Below the pieces are notes generated by a model that made no database searches, had not been told where the DNA came from, and saw nothing but the letters and a program-made list of their open reading frames with translations. Position numbers and translations under genes: made by a program. A stretch of 64,000 bases of DNA from Streptomyces umbrinus. GTDB taxonomy: Bacteria > Actinomycetota > Actinomycetes > Streptomycetales > Streptomycetaceae. Of this stretch, positions 42,960 through 50,868 are shown piece after piece. Every line of letters starts with the position of its first letter. The first letter of the stretch is position 1. The stretch lies in contig NZ_JAUSZI010000002.1 of NCBI RefSeq assembly GCF_030817415.1, forward strand, positions 5,580,001-5,644,000, written 5' to 3'.

Positions 42960-43640
42960 TTACGGCTCGAACTTGTACCCGAGGCCGCGGACCGTGACCA
43001 GGTAGCGAGGCGCACCGGGGTCGGGCTCGATCTTGGCGCGCAGGCGCTTGACGTGGACGTCGAGGGTCTTGGTGTCGCCCACGTAGTCGGCGCCCCAGAC
43101 CCGGTCGATGAGCTGCATACGGGTCAGTACGCGGCCCGCGTTGCGCAGCAGCATCTCCAGGAGGTCGAACTCCTTGAGAGGCAGGTCGACCTTGGAGCCG
43201 GAGACGGTGACCACGTGGCGGTCCACGTCCATACGGACCGGACCGGCCTCCAGGGCCGCCGGGGTGACCTCCTCGGGCTCGCCGCGGCGGCGCAGGACGG
43301 CCCGGATACGGGCCACCAGCTCGCGGGACGAGAAGGGCTTGGTGACATAGTCATCGGCTCCTATTTCGAGCCCCACGACCTTGTCGATCTCGCTGTCCTT
43401 GGCGGTGACCATGATCACCGGGACGTTCGATCGGCTGCGCAGCTGGCGGCACACCTCGGTGCCGGGCAGTCCGGGCAGCATCAGGTCGAGGAGGACGAGG
43501 TCGGCGCCGTTGCGCTCGAACTCGTCGAGTCCGTCGGGTCCGGTGGTCGCGATGGCGACCTCGAAGCCCTCCTTGCGGAGCATGTAGGACAGAGCGTCGC
43601 TGAAGGACTCCTCGTCCTCGACGACGAGCACTCGGGTCAC
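42960..43640 (-). CDS. phoP: PhoP, OmpR-type response regulator of phosphate starvation
   Basis: PhoP binds PHO boxes and controls phosphate uptake, cell-wall teichoic acids and antibiotic production. The 226-residue protein has a complete receiver: acidic pair in VLVVEDEES, phospho-Asp in ADLVLLDLMLPGLPG, Thr in VPVIMVTAK and Lys in DYVTKPFSSREL. A winged-helix domain ends YLVTVRGLGYKFEP. The GTG at 43640 has GGAGG eight bases upstream and overlaps the phoR stop by four bases (GTGA), so the pair is translationally coupled. Confidence 0.95.
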   Translation of the reverse strand: MTRVLVVEDEESFSDALSYMLRKEGFEVAIATTGPDGLDEFERNGADLVLLDLMLPGLPGTEVCRQLRSRSNVPVIMVTAKDSEIDKVVGLEIGADDYVTKPFSSRELVARIRAVLRRRGEPEEVTPAALEAGPVRMDVDRHVVTVSGSKVDLPLKEFDLLEMLLRNAGRVLTRMQLIDRVWGADYVGDTKTLDVHVKRLRAKIEPDPGAPRYLVTVRGLGYKFEP

Positions 43641-44914
43641 GGAAGGACCTCCGGGGCAGAAAACGGTTCGTACGGGGATGAGACGGTGGTCGTCCCGTCG
43701 GTCTGACCGGTCTCGTCGTCTTCGTCGAGTCCGGGTGTCTGGTCGTCGGTCGCGCGGTCGCGGGCCGCGCCCGCCTCCGGCAGCCTCAGGGTGAAGGTGG
43801 AGCCCTGACCCTCGGAGCTCCACACCGTGACCTCCCCGCTGTGCGAGGCCGCCACGTGCTTGACGATCGCGAGCCCCAGCCCCGTACCGCCGGTTGCGCG
43901 GGAGCGGGCCGGGTCGACGCGGTAGAAGCGCTCGAAGATGCGCTCCTTGTCCTTGTCGGAGATGCCGATGCCCTGGTCGGTCACGGCGATCTCGATGAGG
44001 TCTCCGCCGGGCGCGGTCACCCGGCGCGCGGCTATGCCGACCCGGGTGCGGGCCGGCGAGTAGTTGACGGCGTTCTCCACGAGGTTGCCCAGCGCGGCGG
44101 CCAGCTGACCCCGGTTGCCCCAGATACTCAGGTCGGCGGTACCGCCCGCGGCCATGGTGATCTGCTTCGCGCCGGCCTGGTGGCGGCAGCGGTCGATCGC
44201 CTCGGCGACCAGCTCGTCGATGCGGACGGGCTCGGCGTCCTCCAGCGGGTCGTCGTTCTGGACCCGGGAGAGGTCGATGAGCTCCTGGACGAGGTTGGTG
44301 AGGCGGGTCGCCTCTATCTGCATCCGCCCGGCGAAGCGTTCGACCGCCTCCGGGTCGTCGGAGGCGCCCATGACCGCTTCGGAGAGCAGCGAGAGCGCGC
44401 CGACGGGGGTCTTGAGCTCATGGCTGACGTTGGCGACGAAGTCGCGTCGTACGGCCTCGATGCGGCGGGCCTCGGTGAGGTCCTCGACGAGGAGCAGTAC
44501 GAGCCGGGAGCCGAGCGGCGCCACCCGGGCGGACACGGCGAGTGCCTCGCCGCGGCCGGTGCCTCGCCGGGGCAGGTCCAGCTCGACCTGCCGTATCTCC
44601 CCGTCCCTGCGGGTGTCCCGCGCCATCTGGAGCATCGGCTCGACGGCCAGTTTTCCGCCCCGGACAAGACCGAGGGCGTACGCTGCCGAGCTGGCCTTGA
44701 CCACGGCGTCGGCCTCGTCGAGGACGACCGCGGAGGAGCGGAGCACGGACAGGACCGTGTCCACGCCCGGCGGAAGCACCGGGTCCGTGTGCAGGGAGGT
44801 GCGGGTGGGGCGTTTCTGTTCCCGCTCGCTCCAGCGGAACGCCAGCATGGCGATGACACCGGTGAGTACACCGGCGATCGCTGCCGCTGCGGCGACCGCC
44901 GCGTTCACGTCCAT
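43637..44914 (-). CDS. phoR: PhoR, sensor histidine kinase of phosphate starvation
   Basis: This is the membrane sensor kinase partner of PhoP. The 425-residue protein has one N-terminal transmembrane helix (about residues 5-27), as in the SenX3 group, then a PAS-like region (VLSVLRSSAVVLDEADAVVK). The phosphoacceptor is in DFVANVSHELKTPVGAL. The ATPase domain has an N-box (LGNLVENAVNYSPA), G1 (VTDQGIGI), F-box (FERFYRV) and G2 (GGTGLGLAIVKHV). An acidic tail of 45 residues ends the protein. With a single helix it probably senses phosphate state through the Pst/PhoU complex rather than directly. Confidence 0.94.
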   Translation of the reverse strand: MDVNAAVAAAAAIAGVLTGVIAMLAFRWSEREQKRPTRTSLHTDPVLPPGVDTVLSVLRSSAVVLDEADAVVKASSAAYALGLVRGGKLAVEPMLQMARDTRRDGEIRQVELDLPRRGTGRGEALAVSARVAPLGSRLVLLLVEDLTEARRIEAVRRDFVANVSHELKTPVGALSLLSEAVMGASDDPEAVERFAGRMQIEATRLTNLVQELIDLSRVQNDDPLEDAEPVRIDELVAEAIDRCRHQAGAKQITMAAGGTADLSIWGNRGQLAAALGNLVENAVNYSPARTRVGIAARRVTAPGGDLIEIAVTDQGIGISDKDKERIFERFYRVDPARSRATGGTGLGLAIVKHVAASHSGEVTVWSSEGQGSTFTLRLPEAGAARDRATDDQTPGLDEDDETGQTDGTTTVSSPYEPFSAPEVLP

Positions 44915-44987
44915 GGCTCCAGGTTAGGCACGCTGTACGCCCCGGTCACAGCCGTCCGAGGGTGGACTCGAACACTCGTCGCCCAGA

Positions 44988-45020
44988 GTTCACTCTGGGG
45001 ACCATGCTGGTTCACTTCGT
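44988..45020. promoter_or_regulatory. PHO box pair 1 in the phoRP-phoU control region
   Basis: Direct repeats GTTCACTCTGG (44988) and GTTCACTTCGT (45010) start 22 bp apart, matching the 11-bp-period GTTCACC-type PHO box to which PhoP binds. Confidence 0.75.
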
Positions 45021-45073
45021 ACGAGCGGGATGCGCGACCCTCCCACCAGGGAGAAGAGGCGGTGTCGCCCAGA

Positions 45074-45106
45074 GTTCACCTTGGGGCCAGTGATGGTTCA
45101 TTTGAG
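45074..45106. promoter_or_regulatory. PHO box pair 2 in the phoRP-phoU control region
   Basis: Direct repeats GTTCACCTTGG (45074) and GTTCATTTGAG (45096), again 22 bp apart, lie within a diverged copy of the first box and its flanks, displaced by 86 bp. Confidence 0.72.
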
Positions 45107-45202
45107 GGGGCGGAAAGCGACGCGTTCAGGCCGGACCGTGGGAGCGTGGGGTTCGAGAGCCCCCTGAACCCCCCGAATGCAGACGTAGAGAGGGACATCC
45201 TG

Positions 45203-45880
45203 ATGCGGGACGCGTACCACGAGGAACTTGACTCGATCGGCGAGGGCCTGGTCGAGATGGCCCGTCTCGTCGGCTCGGCGATCGGTCGCGCGACGACGGC
45301 GATCCTCGACTCCGACCTGAAGCTGGCGGAGAGCGTGATCGCCGCCGACCAGAAGGTCGACGATCTCCAGCACGACCTGGAGGCGCGGGCGATAGCCCTG
45401 CTGGCCCGGCAGCAGCCGGTGGCCACCGACCTGCGGATCGTCGTCACCTCGCTCCGTATGTCCGCCGACCTGGAGCGCTCCGGCGACCTCGCCCAGCATG
45501 TGGCGAAGCTCGCACGGCTCCGCTTCCCGGAGCGCGCGATCCCGCACGACCTGCACGCCACGATCCTGGAGATGGGCCAGCTCGCGCAGCGTCTGATGGC
45601 GAAGGCCGCGGAGGTCATCATCACCAAGGACGTCGACCTCGCGCTGCAGCTGGAGCAGGACGACGACGCGATGGACCTCCTCCACCGCACCCTCTTCCAG
45701 CACCTGCTGGACGACCGGTGGAAGCACGGCATCGAGACGGCCGTGGACGTGACGCTGCTCGGCCGTTACTACGAGCGCTTCGCCGACCACGCGGTGTCCG
45801 TGGCCAACCGCGTGGTGTACCTGGTGACGGGCGAGCACGTGGACGAGATCCAGGGCACGCCGCAGGTGGAAGGGGCGTAG
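45203..45880 (+). CDS. phoU: PhoU, phosphate signalling regulator
   Basis: PhoU is a cytoplasmic helical protein that links the PstSCAB transporter to PhoR and damps the phosphate response. The 225-residue protein has two three-helix PhoU repeats with metal-binding signatures: DQKVDDLQHDLEARAI and LRMSADLERSGDLAQHV in the first, and LLGRYYERFADHAVSVANRV in the second. It is divergent from phoRP, as usual in Streptomyces, and shares the PHO boxes. The ATG at 45203 begins MRDAYHEELDSIGEGL; a longer frame upstream only reads phoR antisense. Confidence 0.95.
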   Translation: MRDAYHEELDSIGEGLVEMARLVGSAIGRATTAILDSDLKLAESVIAADQKVDDLQHDLEARAIALLARQQPVATDLRIVVTSLRMSADLERSGDLAQHVAKLARLRFPERAIPHDLHATILEMGQLAQRLMAKAAEVIITKDVDLALQLEQDDDAMDLLHRTLFQHLLDDRWKHGIETAVDVTLLGRYYERFADHAVSVANRVVYLVTGEHVDEIQGTPQVEGA

Positions 45881-45949
45881 GCCCCCGGCGGTGGAGCAGG
45901 CGCCTATGGGGGCGGGGCATGAGGTGCATGGGCGGGTGCGGGTCGACCG

Positions 45950-46010
45950 TGGCTTGTCGCGCCCACGCGGCGGAGCCGCACATTGATACAGCCCCGCGCC
46001 CCTGGCGGTG
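45950..46010 (-). repeat. Dispersed hairpin repeat, long variant
   Basis: On the minus strand it reads caggggcgcggggctg..., a tgcggctccgccgcg hairpin, then tgggcgcgacaagcc. This is the same extended form as the copy inside nagA. Confidence 0.82.
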
Positions 46011-46123
46011 TGCGCTGGGTGCATCGAATCGGTGCGGGGGCGCGCGAGCCTCTGTGCGCCGTTGATGCGCCCGACCGGGTGGGCATGCAATGGGTGTAGG
46101 CACAAGCCTTCGAGGAGGGACCC

Positions 46124-46276
46124 ATGGCCGAATCCCCCACCACGCCCGACCCGACCCAGGAGCGCGAGACCGAGCAGCCCGCCGAGATCAAGAGCCTGCC
46201 GCTCTTCGGCGCCTGCGGCTGCGGCTCGGGCTGCGGCTGCGGGTGCCAGTCCGGCAATCCGTGCCAGTGCGGCTGA
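46124..46276 (+). CDS. 50-residue cysteine-rich peptide
   Basis: This small gene has an excellent ribosome site (GAGGAGGGA) just before the ATG at 46124 and codes for 50 residues. The first 29 are acidic and Pro/Thr-rich and end IKSLPLFGA. The last 20 contain seven Cys in CGCGSGCGCGCQSGNPCQCG. Such Cys-Gly-Cys runs fit metal binding (a metallothionein-like role) or a Cys-rich tag, but I recognise no defined family. A strong terminator follows at 46336. It is too short for most automatic gene finders. Confidence 0.75.
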   Translation: MAESPTTPDPTQERETEQPAEIKSLPLFGACGCGSGCGCGCQSGNPCQCG

Positions 46277-46335
46277 TCGCGCCGGGGCGGTGACGCGCCG
46301 GCGCCGCTGATCACGTACGACGTATGACTGCGAAC

Positions 46336-46360
46336 GGGCCCCACTTCAGGTGCGGGGCCC
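46336..46360 (+). terminator. Terminator after the Cys-rich peptide gene
   Basis: The stem gggcccc/ggggccc, extended by cac/gtg, is followed by TTTCG and lies 60 bases past the stop codon. Confidence 0.65.
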
Positions 46361-46525
46361 TTTCGTACGTATGGGCGCCGCCGTGGTGGAGCACCAGTCC
46401 CCGTGTCGGTTCGGTGTGGTCCGCATTCATGTACGAATCCCCATTGGGCCATGGCCTGATGTGACAGGGTGGCGCGACAGCCGTCGCGTTTGACGCGGGC
46501 GGGGTCACGGGTGGGGGTGGCGGGC

Positions 46526-47917
46526 ATGGCAGAGCTCGGCAAGGGTGCGAACACGCAGGTGGGGAGCGGACGTATCACCGCCGAACTGCATGTGGTGGGT
46601 GACCCGGTCGACCTGAGCGCCCTGCTCGTCGCCGCGGACGGCAGAGTCAGGTCCGACGACGACATGGTCTTCTACAACCAGCCCTCCGCCGAGTCGGGCG
46701 CGGTCCGCCATCTCGCCGCCGACGGCACCGGCCCCGAACGCGTCGAGGTGGACCCGTCCGCGCTGCCCGCAGACGTGGACCGCGTGGTCCTGGTCGGCAG
46801 CTGCGACCCCGACGACGCGACCCGCACCTTCCGCGAGGTCAAGGAGGTACGGGTCCGCGCGGTGCAGGACGGCGCCGACCCGGTCCTCTTCCGCCCACCG
46901 CCCCTCACGGACGGCGAACGCGCCGTGCTCCTGCTGGAGTTCTACCGCCGGGGCCCGTCCTGGAAGCTGCGCGCCATCGGCCAGGGGTACGCCGAGGGGT
47001 TGGCGGGCCTGGCGACGGACTTCGGGGTACGGGTGGAGGAGCCGGAGGAGCCGGAGGGCCCGGGAGAGACAGGGACGACCGCGGCGGCCGGCCGGTCGGA
47101 TGCGGGCGGGGCGCCCACGTCCCCACCTCCACCCGCACCACCGATGAGCCTGGTGAAGCCGCCCCTCGGCACGGTCAGTCTCGACAAGGGCAGCCAGATC
47201 TCGATCAGCCTGGACAAGAAGGATCGCGAGTTGGTGGTCACGGCGTCCCTGGAGTGGGATGGCGGCAGCGAGCAGCGCCGGAAGAAGGGCGCGGACCTGG
47301 ATCTGTACGCGCTGTTCGTGCCGGCGTCGAAGGCCCTGCGCGGAGGCGCGGCGATACCGGGCACGCTGGTGAAGGCGGGGCATGCGGCACAGGGCGAGCC
47401 GCTGCGACCCGGAGGCGGAACGGGCCGTGCCCAGGGCACCGGGAGCACGGGCGACGCGGCCAGGAAGGGGTCGGGAAAGGAGAAGGGCGGGAAGGGCGGG
47501 GACGTCGTCTACTACAAGCGTCTCGGCTCGCTGAAGAACCGGCCCTTCGTCCAACTCGACGGCGACGCCCGCGTCCCGGGCCGGGAGGCCGTCCGTATCG
47601 TCCGTCCCGACGAGCAGGGTTACGTGCTGTTGTGCGCGTACTCCGCGGTCAGCAACGGCTTCGGCTCCTTCCGCAGCTTCGGCGCGAAGGTCGTCGTCAC
47701 GGACGGCCGTGGCTCCACGGTCACGGTTCCCCTCTTCGAGAACACCAAGACCCGCTACTGGGTGGCCATCGCCCTGGTCGACTTCACCGCTCCGGACGGG
47801 GCGGCCATCCACCACGTAGAGGCGTACAGCGCCCGCATGACGGAACGCCGGCCGGTCCTGCACCCGGACGGCACCATCGAGATGAACGGCGGCCCGGTGG
47901 AGTTCAAGCGGCGCTGA
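46526..47917 (+). CDS. Two-domain TerD-family protein
   Basis: The 463-residue protein has an N-terminal TerD domain (residues 1-175: MAELGKGANTQV, DDDMVFYNQPSAESGAV, EFYRRGPSWKLRAIGQGYAEGLAGL). A Pro/Ala-rich linker of about 45 residues follows, then a second TerD-like domain from about 225 (GTVSLDKGSQISISL) to the end. The second domain is interrupted by a 55-residue Gly/Lys-rich insertion, closes with VTVPLFENTKTRYWVAIALVDF, and is the more diverged half. The ATG at 46526 is preceded by ggtgggggtgg. It is probably a stress-related scaffold, but its exact role is unknown. Confidence 0.85.
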   Translation: MAELGKGANTQVGSGRITAELHVVGDPVDLSALLVAADGRVRSDDDMVFYNQPSAESGAVRHLAADGTGPERVEVDPSALPADVDRVVLVGSCDPDDATRTFREVKEVRVRAVQDGADPVLFRPPPLTDGERAVLLLEFYRRGPSWKLRAIGQGYAEGLAGLATDFGVRVEEPEEPEGPGETGTTAAAGRSDAGGAPTSPPPPAPPMSLVKPPLGTVSLDKGSQISISLDKKDRELVVTASLEWDGGSEQRRKKGADLDLYALFVPASKALRGGAAIPGTLVKAGHAAQGEPLRPGGGTGRAQGTGSTGDAARKGSGKEKGGKGGDVVYYKRLGSLKNRPFVQLDGDARVPGREAVRIVRPDEQGYVLLCAYSAVSNGFGSFRSFGAKVVVTDGRGSTVTVPLFENTKTRYWVAIALVDFTAPDGAAIHHVEAYSARMTERRPVLHPDGTIEMNGGPVEFKRR

Positions 47918-48173
47918 CAGCCTGCTCGCCGGCCCGCATGAGGACTGTGCCGGACGCCGTCAAGGGCTTACGTGTCCCCACTGGCACTTCATGACGGCGC
48001 TCGGGGGCACAGGGAAAGCACGACAGCGGGGCTTGTGGCGGATTGCTACCTCCGTGCGCTGCCTGTCCGCACTGCCGCCGGTTTGGTCCAACAGGCAGCC
48101 TGGGACGTGTGCCGCTGGGTGCCGTGTCAATCGGACGGCCAGAGCGGCTGGCAGCACCGAAGCGGGGAAACAC

Positions 48174-48731
48174 ATGGTCACACGCAGGGTTGGGGGTCGG
48201 AATCGAAGCGCCGTATCGGTGGAGCATGTCGTGGCGGCCGCGCGCGTCGCAGGCGTACTCGTCACGGCGTTCCGTATCCACGTCTCGCTACGACGGCTCG
48301 AAGCCCTCGCTCAGGAGAAGCAGCGACGAGACACGCTGACCGAGTACCGACGGGACCACCACCGACTGATCGGGCGGGCCACCGAGGATCCGTCGCTCCT
48401 TCCGGTGCTCGACGCGTACGAGGGAGATCTGCACCCGGACACCCAGCGTCGGCATCTGTTCGCGAACGACCTCTACCAGCATGCCTATCAGGGGTACCAG
48501 CTCGGCGTGCTCAGCCTGGCCGACCTGCACGGCCACCTCCGCTACATCTTCCAGAGCCGCGCCATGCGCGACTACTGGGAGGCCACCCGGCATCACAGGG
48601 CGAGCCTGGTGGCGGACTCGGAGGAAGCCGAACTCGGCAGGATGGTCGACGCTCTCGTGGCGGCCCTGGACGACGCCGAGGAGGACGGCGACGACTGGTG
48701 GGTCGTCGGAGACGCTCCTGAGAGACGCTGA
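48174..48731 (+). CDS. DUF6082 family protein
   Basis: The 185-residue protein has a weakly hydrophobic segment (about 16-33), then a long helical region. DTLTEYRRDHHRLIGRA, NDLYQHAYQGYQLGVLS and LHGHLRYIFQSRAMRDYWEATRHHRASL match what I know of DUF6082, a family common in Streptomyces. It is often encoded next to short XRE/DUF397 genes. No function is established. The ATG at 48174 has GGGGAAA upstream. The gap before it (47918-48173) shows no gene. Confidence 0.68.
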   Translation: MVTRRVGGRNRSAVSVEHVVAAARVAGVLVTAFRIHVSLRRLEALAQEKQRRDTLTEYRRDHHRLIGRATEDPSLLPVLDAYEGDLHPDTQRRHLFANDLYQHAYQGYQLGVLSLADLHGHLRYIFQSRAMRDYWEATRHHRASLVADSEEAELGRMVDALVAALDDAEEDGDDWWVVGDAPERR

Positions 48732-48871
48732 CAGACACCCCTAAGAATTGACAACCTGTGCCATCGGAGTCGGACCAACCCGTGCCATCAGCGGTGCATA
48801 TATGCATCCTTACGGGTGAAGAATGCGCGCCGGATTTCTCTGAGCCACAACTGCCTTGCCACAGATGTAAG

Positions 48872-48883
48872 TTGGGCGCCCAA
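48872..48883. promoter_or_regulatory. Perfect 12-bp palindrome within a larger inverted repeat
   Basis: TTGGGCGCCCAA at 48872-48883 is flanked by CCTTGCC (48854-48860) and GGCAAGG (48900-48906), a second inverted repeat. The right arm covers the ribosome site of the next gene. Confidence 0.5.
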
Positions 48884-48917
48884 TTGTCACTTCGATCATG
48901 GCAAGGACCGAACCACT

Positions 48918-49154
48918 TTGAAGATCGTTCGCCGCGTTGGGGCGTCCCCAGTCGAGCGGGGAAGTGTCGGAGGCCAGGCCTGCCCCGACATCTTCGAACT
49001 CGATGACGGCCGCTTCGCCGTCATCGGAACCGACACTACCGACCTGCTTGACGGCAGCCTCCCCGCCGATGCCTCACGTGGTGGCCACGAGAGGATCGTG
49101 GTGATCACCCGCGACACTCTGCTCCGCGCCAAAGCGGACATCCCCGACCTCTGA
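48918..49154 (+). CDS. Short conserved actinobacterial protein
   Basis: The 78-residue protein, MKIVRRVGASPVERGSVGG with GQACPDIFELDDGRFAVIGTD and ERIVVITRDTLLRAKADIPDL, resembles short proteins found beside DUF397/DUF6082 genes in Streptomyces. I know no function. The TTG at 48918 with AAGGA ten bases upstream gives a family-like start. A longer frame from 48816 adds 34 residues encoded by AT-rich DNA that looks like promoter sequence. Confidence 0.55.
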   Translation: MKIVRRVGASPVERGSVGGQACPDIFELDDGRFAVIGTDTTDLLDGSLPADASRGGHERIVVITRDTLLRAKADIPDL

Positions 49155-49324
49155 CAAGCCCTCTCCGTAGGTCCCGAGCCCTCCGGAGGCCGAGCCGGCC
49201 GCGTCACCCGCCTTTCGCAGTCCGGGCGGGTGACGGGCCACGCCTCACCTTGCACGGTGGGTGCCCCTGGCACTCCGAGCGACAACGTGTTCCATAGAGG
49301 TCCTCGTGAGGACACCATGGAGCC

Positions 49325-49807
49325 ATGCGCCGAAGGACACCGGATACCAACACCTGGCTGGATTCCCCCGACCCCGTACTTGCCCTGGCTCAGGGCGACC
49401 TGGCCTTCTACGAGAAAACGCGGGACTCGGCTCGTCGTTGGTATCGCTTGAGCGAGCTGGGCGCACTTGCCACGTCGTCGTCCACGGTGGTGGCGGCAGG
49501 ACTCGGCGCCCCGGCATGGCTGACTGCTCTCATCGCGGGTGGAGCCCTGTTCTTCACCGGTTTTCGCCAGGTTTTCGCGCACGGTCCCCGCTATGTGCTG
49601 GCGGCGCAGTCACGTGAGGTCCTCCGACGAGCCATCAACCGGTATCAACTGCTGCCTGAGTCCGACCGCGACGAAGGGGCCCGGCAGGAACTGCTCGCAG
49701 CCGTCGAGCGGGTCGGCGACGAGGAACTCCGTCAGTGGGTCGAGCAACGACACCAGACCTCGGTGGGCCGCAGCGAGCCGTCAGGCAGCCCCGCTCCCCT
49801 GACCTGA
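49325..49807 (+). CDS. DUF4231/SLATT-like two-helix membrane protein
   Basis: The 160-residue protein begins with a helix (DPVLALAQGDLAFYEKTRDSARRWYRL), then two transmembrane helices (about 46-62 and 64-80, LTALIAGGALFFTGFRQVF) and a C-terminal helical tail (AINRYQLLPESDRDE, LAAVERVGDEELRQW). This is the DUF4231 layout, related to the SLATT pore-forming effectors seen in some nucleotide-signal defence systems. No cyclase or CD-NTase gene lies beside it here. The ATG at 49325 begins MRRRTPDTNTWL. Confidence 0.65.
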   Translation: MRRRTPDTNTWLDSPDPVLALAQGDLAFYEKTRDSARRWYRLSELGALATSSSTVVAAGLGAPAWLTALIAGGALFFTGFRQVFAHGPRYVLAAQSREVLRRAINRYQLLPESDRDEGARQELLAAVERVGDEELRQWVEQRHQTSVGRSEPSGSPAPLT

Positions 49808-49889
49808 TCGCCCACAGAACCCGGCGTCTCGGTTCGGGAAGCCGGGATCGAGGTCATCAACTCCCCCTGCCCATAGGGGCAGATGCAGC

Positions 49890-50240
49890 TTGTTGGATCG
49901 CTCGGTGGACTGGGCCGGCCCTGTAAGCGCGCTGATCGGTGGCGGCATCGCCGTCGTACCCGGCTGGACAGTGGAGCGAGGCCGATGGAAGCGCGAGGAA
50001 CGACGGTACGAGCCAGACCGACGCACGACCGCGACCGACGGCGACGCCGAATTCGAGCGAGTCCGGCACGCCTTCAACGACACCCGCCAGGAACTCAGGG
50101 ACAGAATGCGAGCGGACCTGGACTCGCTGCGACAGGCGCTCGCGCAGGGGCCGACCGAGCCTTCCCCATCGCCCGACCTTGTGATCCGTAGCTCAAGATC
50201 GACGAAGTCGTGCCCCGGCTTCGGAATGCCGACCGGATGA
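49890..50240 (+). CDS. Possible hypothetical membrane/coiled-coil protein
   Basis: This weakly supported 116-residue frame has a hydrophobic segment (WAGPVSALIGGGIAVVPGW) followed by a charged helical region (RGRWKREERRYEP, RVRHAFNDTRQELRDRMRAD). That plan occurs in many Streptomyces small membrane proteins, but there is no clear ribosome site, and the start could be TTG 49890 or GTG 49905. The last 20 residues look like read-through. Confidence 0.35.
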   Translation: MLDRSVDWAGPVSALIGGGIAVVPGWTVERGRWKREERRYEPDRRTTATDGDAEFERVRHAFNDTRQELRDRMRADLDSLRQALAQGPTEPSPSPDLVIRSSRSTKSCPGFGMPTG

Positions 50241-50325
50241 CGTCGTGCCACGCTGAGACCGGGGATCGAGTCAGTCCGGGTGATCGGAGCTGGACCGGAT
50301 GGCTCTGCGACCCGAGGAGGCCGGT

Positions 50326-50775
50326 ATGGCCAGTTATGCCACCCAGCCCAAATCGGCCGGCGCGGCCGACCCACAGCCATGGCATGGGCCCACATCCGGT
50401 ACCACCGTCTTCGCGGCGATGCTGATGATGTTCGGTGGAGCGATGGCGATCTTCGAGGGAATCGCGGCCCTCGCCGAGGACGACCTGTTCATCGCGACAC
50501 GTAACTACGTGTTCGAGTTCAGCCTGACGGGCTGGGGCTGGGTCCACCTCATTCTGGGAATCATCCTCGTCTTCGCGGGTTGCGCCGTGCTCACCGGAGC
50601 ACTGTGGGGGCGCTTCTTCGGTGTGTTCGTGGCCGGGCTGGGGGCGCTCGCCAACTTCCTGTGGGTGCCGTACTACCCCCTGTGGGCCCTGTCGCTGGTC
50701 GCCGTCAACATCTTCGTCGTCTGGGCGCTGTGCACGGGCATGCACCGAGAGGCCGACGACGGCCGGGTGACCTGA
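50326..50775 (+). CDS. DUF7144-type four-helix membrane protein
   Basis: The 149-residue protein has a hydrophilic 27-residue start, then four transmembrane helices (TTVFAAMLMMFGGAMAIFEGIAAL, GWGWVHLILGIILVFAGCAVL, FFGVFVAGLGALANFLWVP, LWALSLVAVNIFVVWALCTG). This family of small integral proteins is common in Streptomyces and has no known role. The ribosome site GAGGAGG lies just before ATG 50326. It converges on gpmA, with a terminator between. Confidence 0.75.
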   Translation: MASYATQPKSAGAADPQPWHGPTSGTTVFAAMLMMFGGAMAIFEGIAALAEDDLFIATRNYVFEFSLTGWGWVHLILGIILVFAGCAVLTGALWGRFFGVFVAGLGALANFLWVPYYPLWALSLVAVNIFVVWALCTGMHREADDGRVT

Positions 50776-50815
50776 CACCGGTGTGCCCGACCGACTGGCC
50801 GGGCTCCCCGATGCC

Positions 50816-50857
50816 AAAAGCCCCCGCCCCGCGAGGAAATCGCGGGGCGGGGGCTTT
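50816..50857. terminator. Terminator between the DUF7144 gene and gpmA
   Basis: A long perfect stem (aaagcccccgccccgcg and its complement, 17 bp) with a 7-base loop ends in TTT or AAAA on either strand, suiting both converging genes. Confidence 0.85.
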
Positions 50858-50868
50858 CAGGTGTGTGC

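Noticed and set aside
43841..45202. Long plus-strand frame antisense to phoR
   Set aside because: It is the complementary reading of phoR; the real phoU start at 45203 lies inside it.
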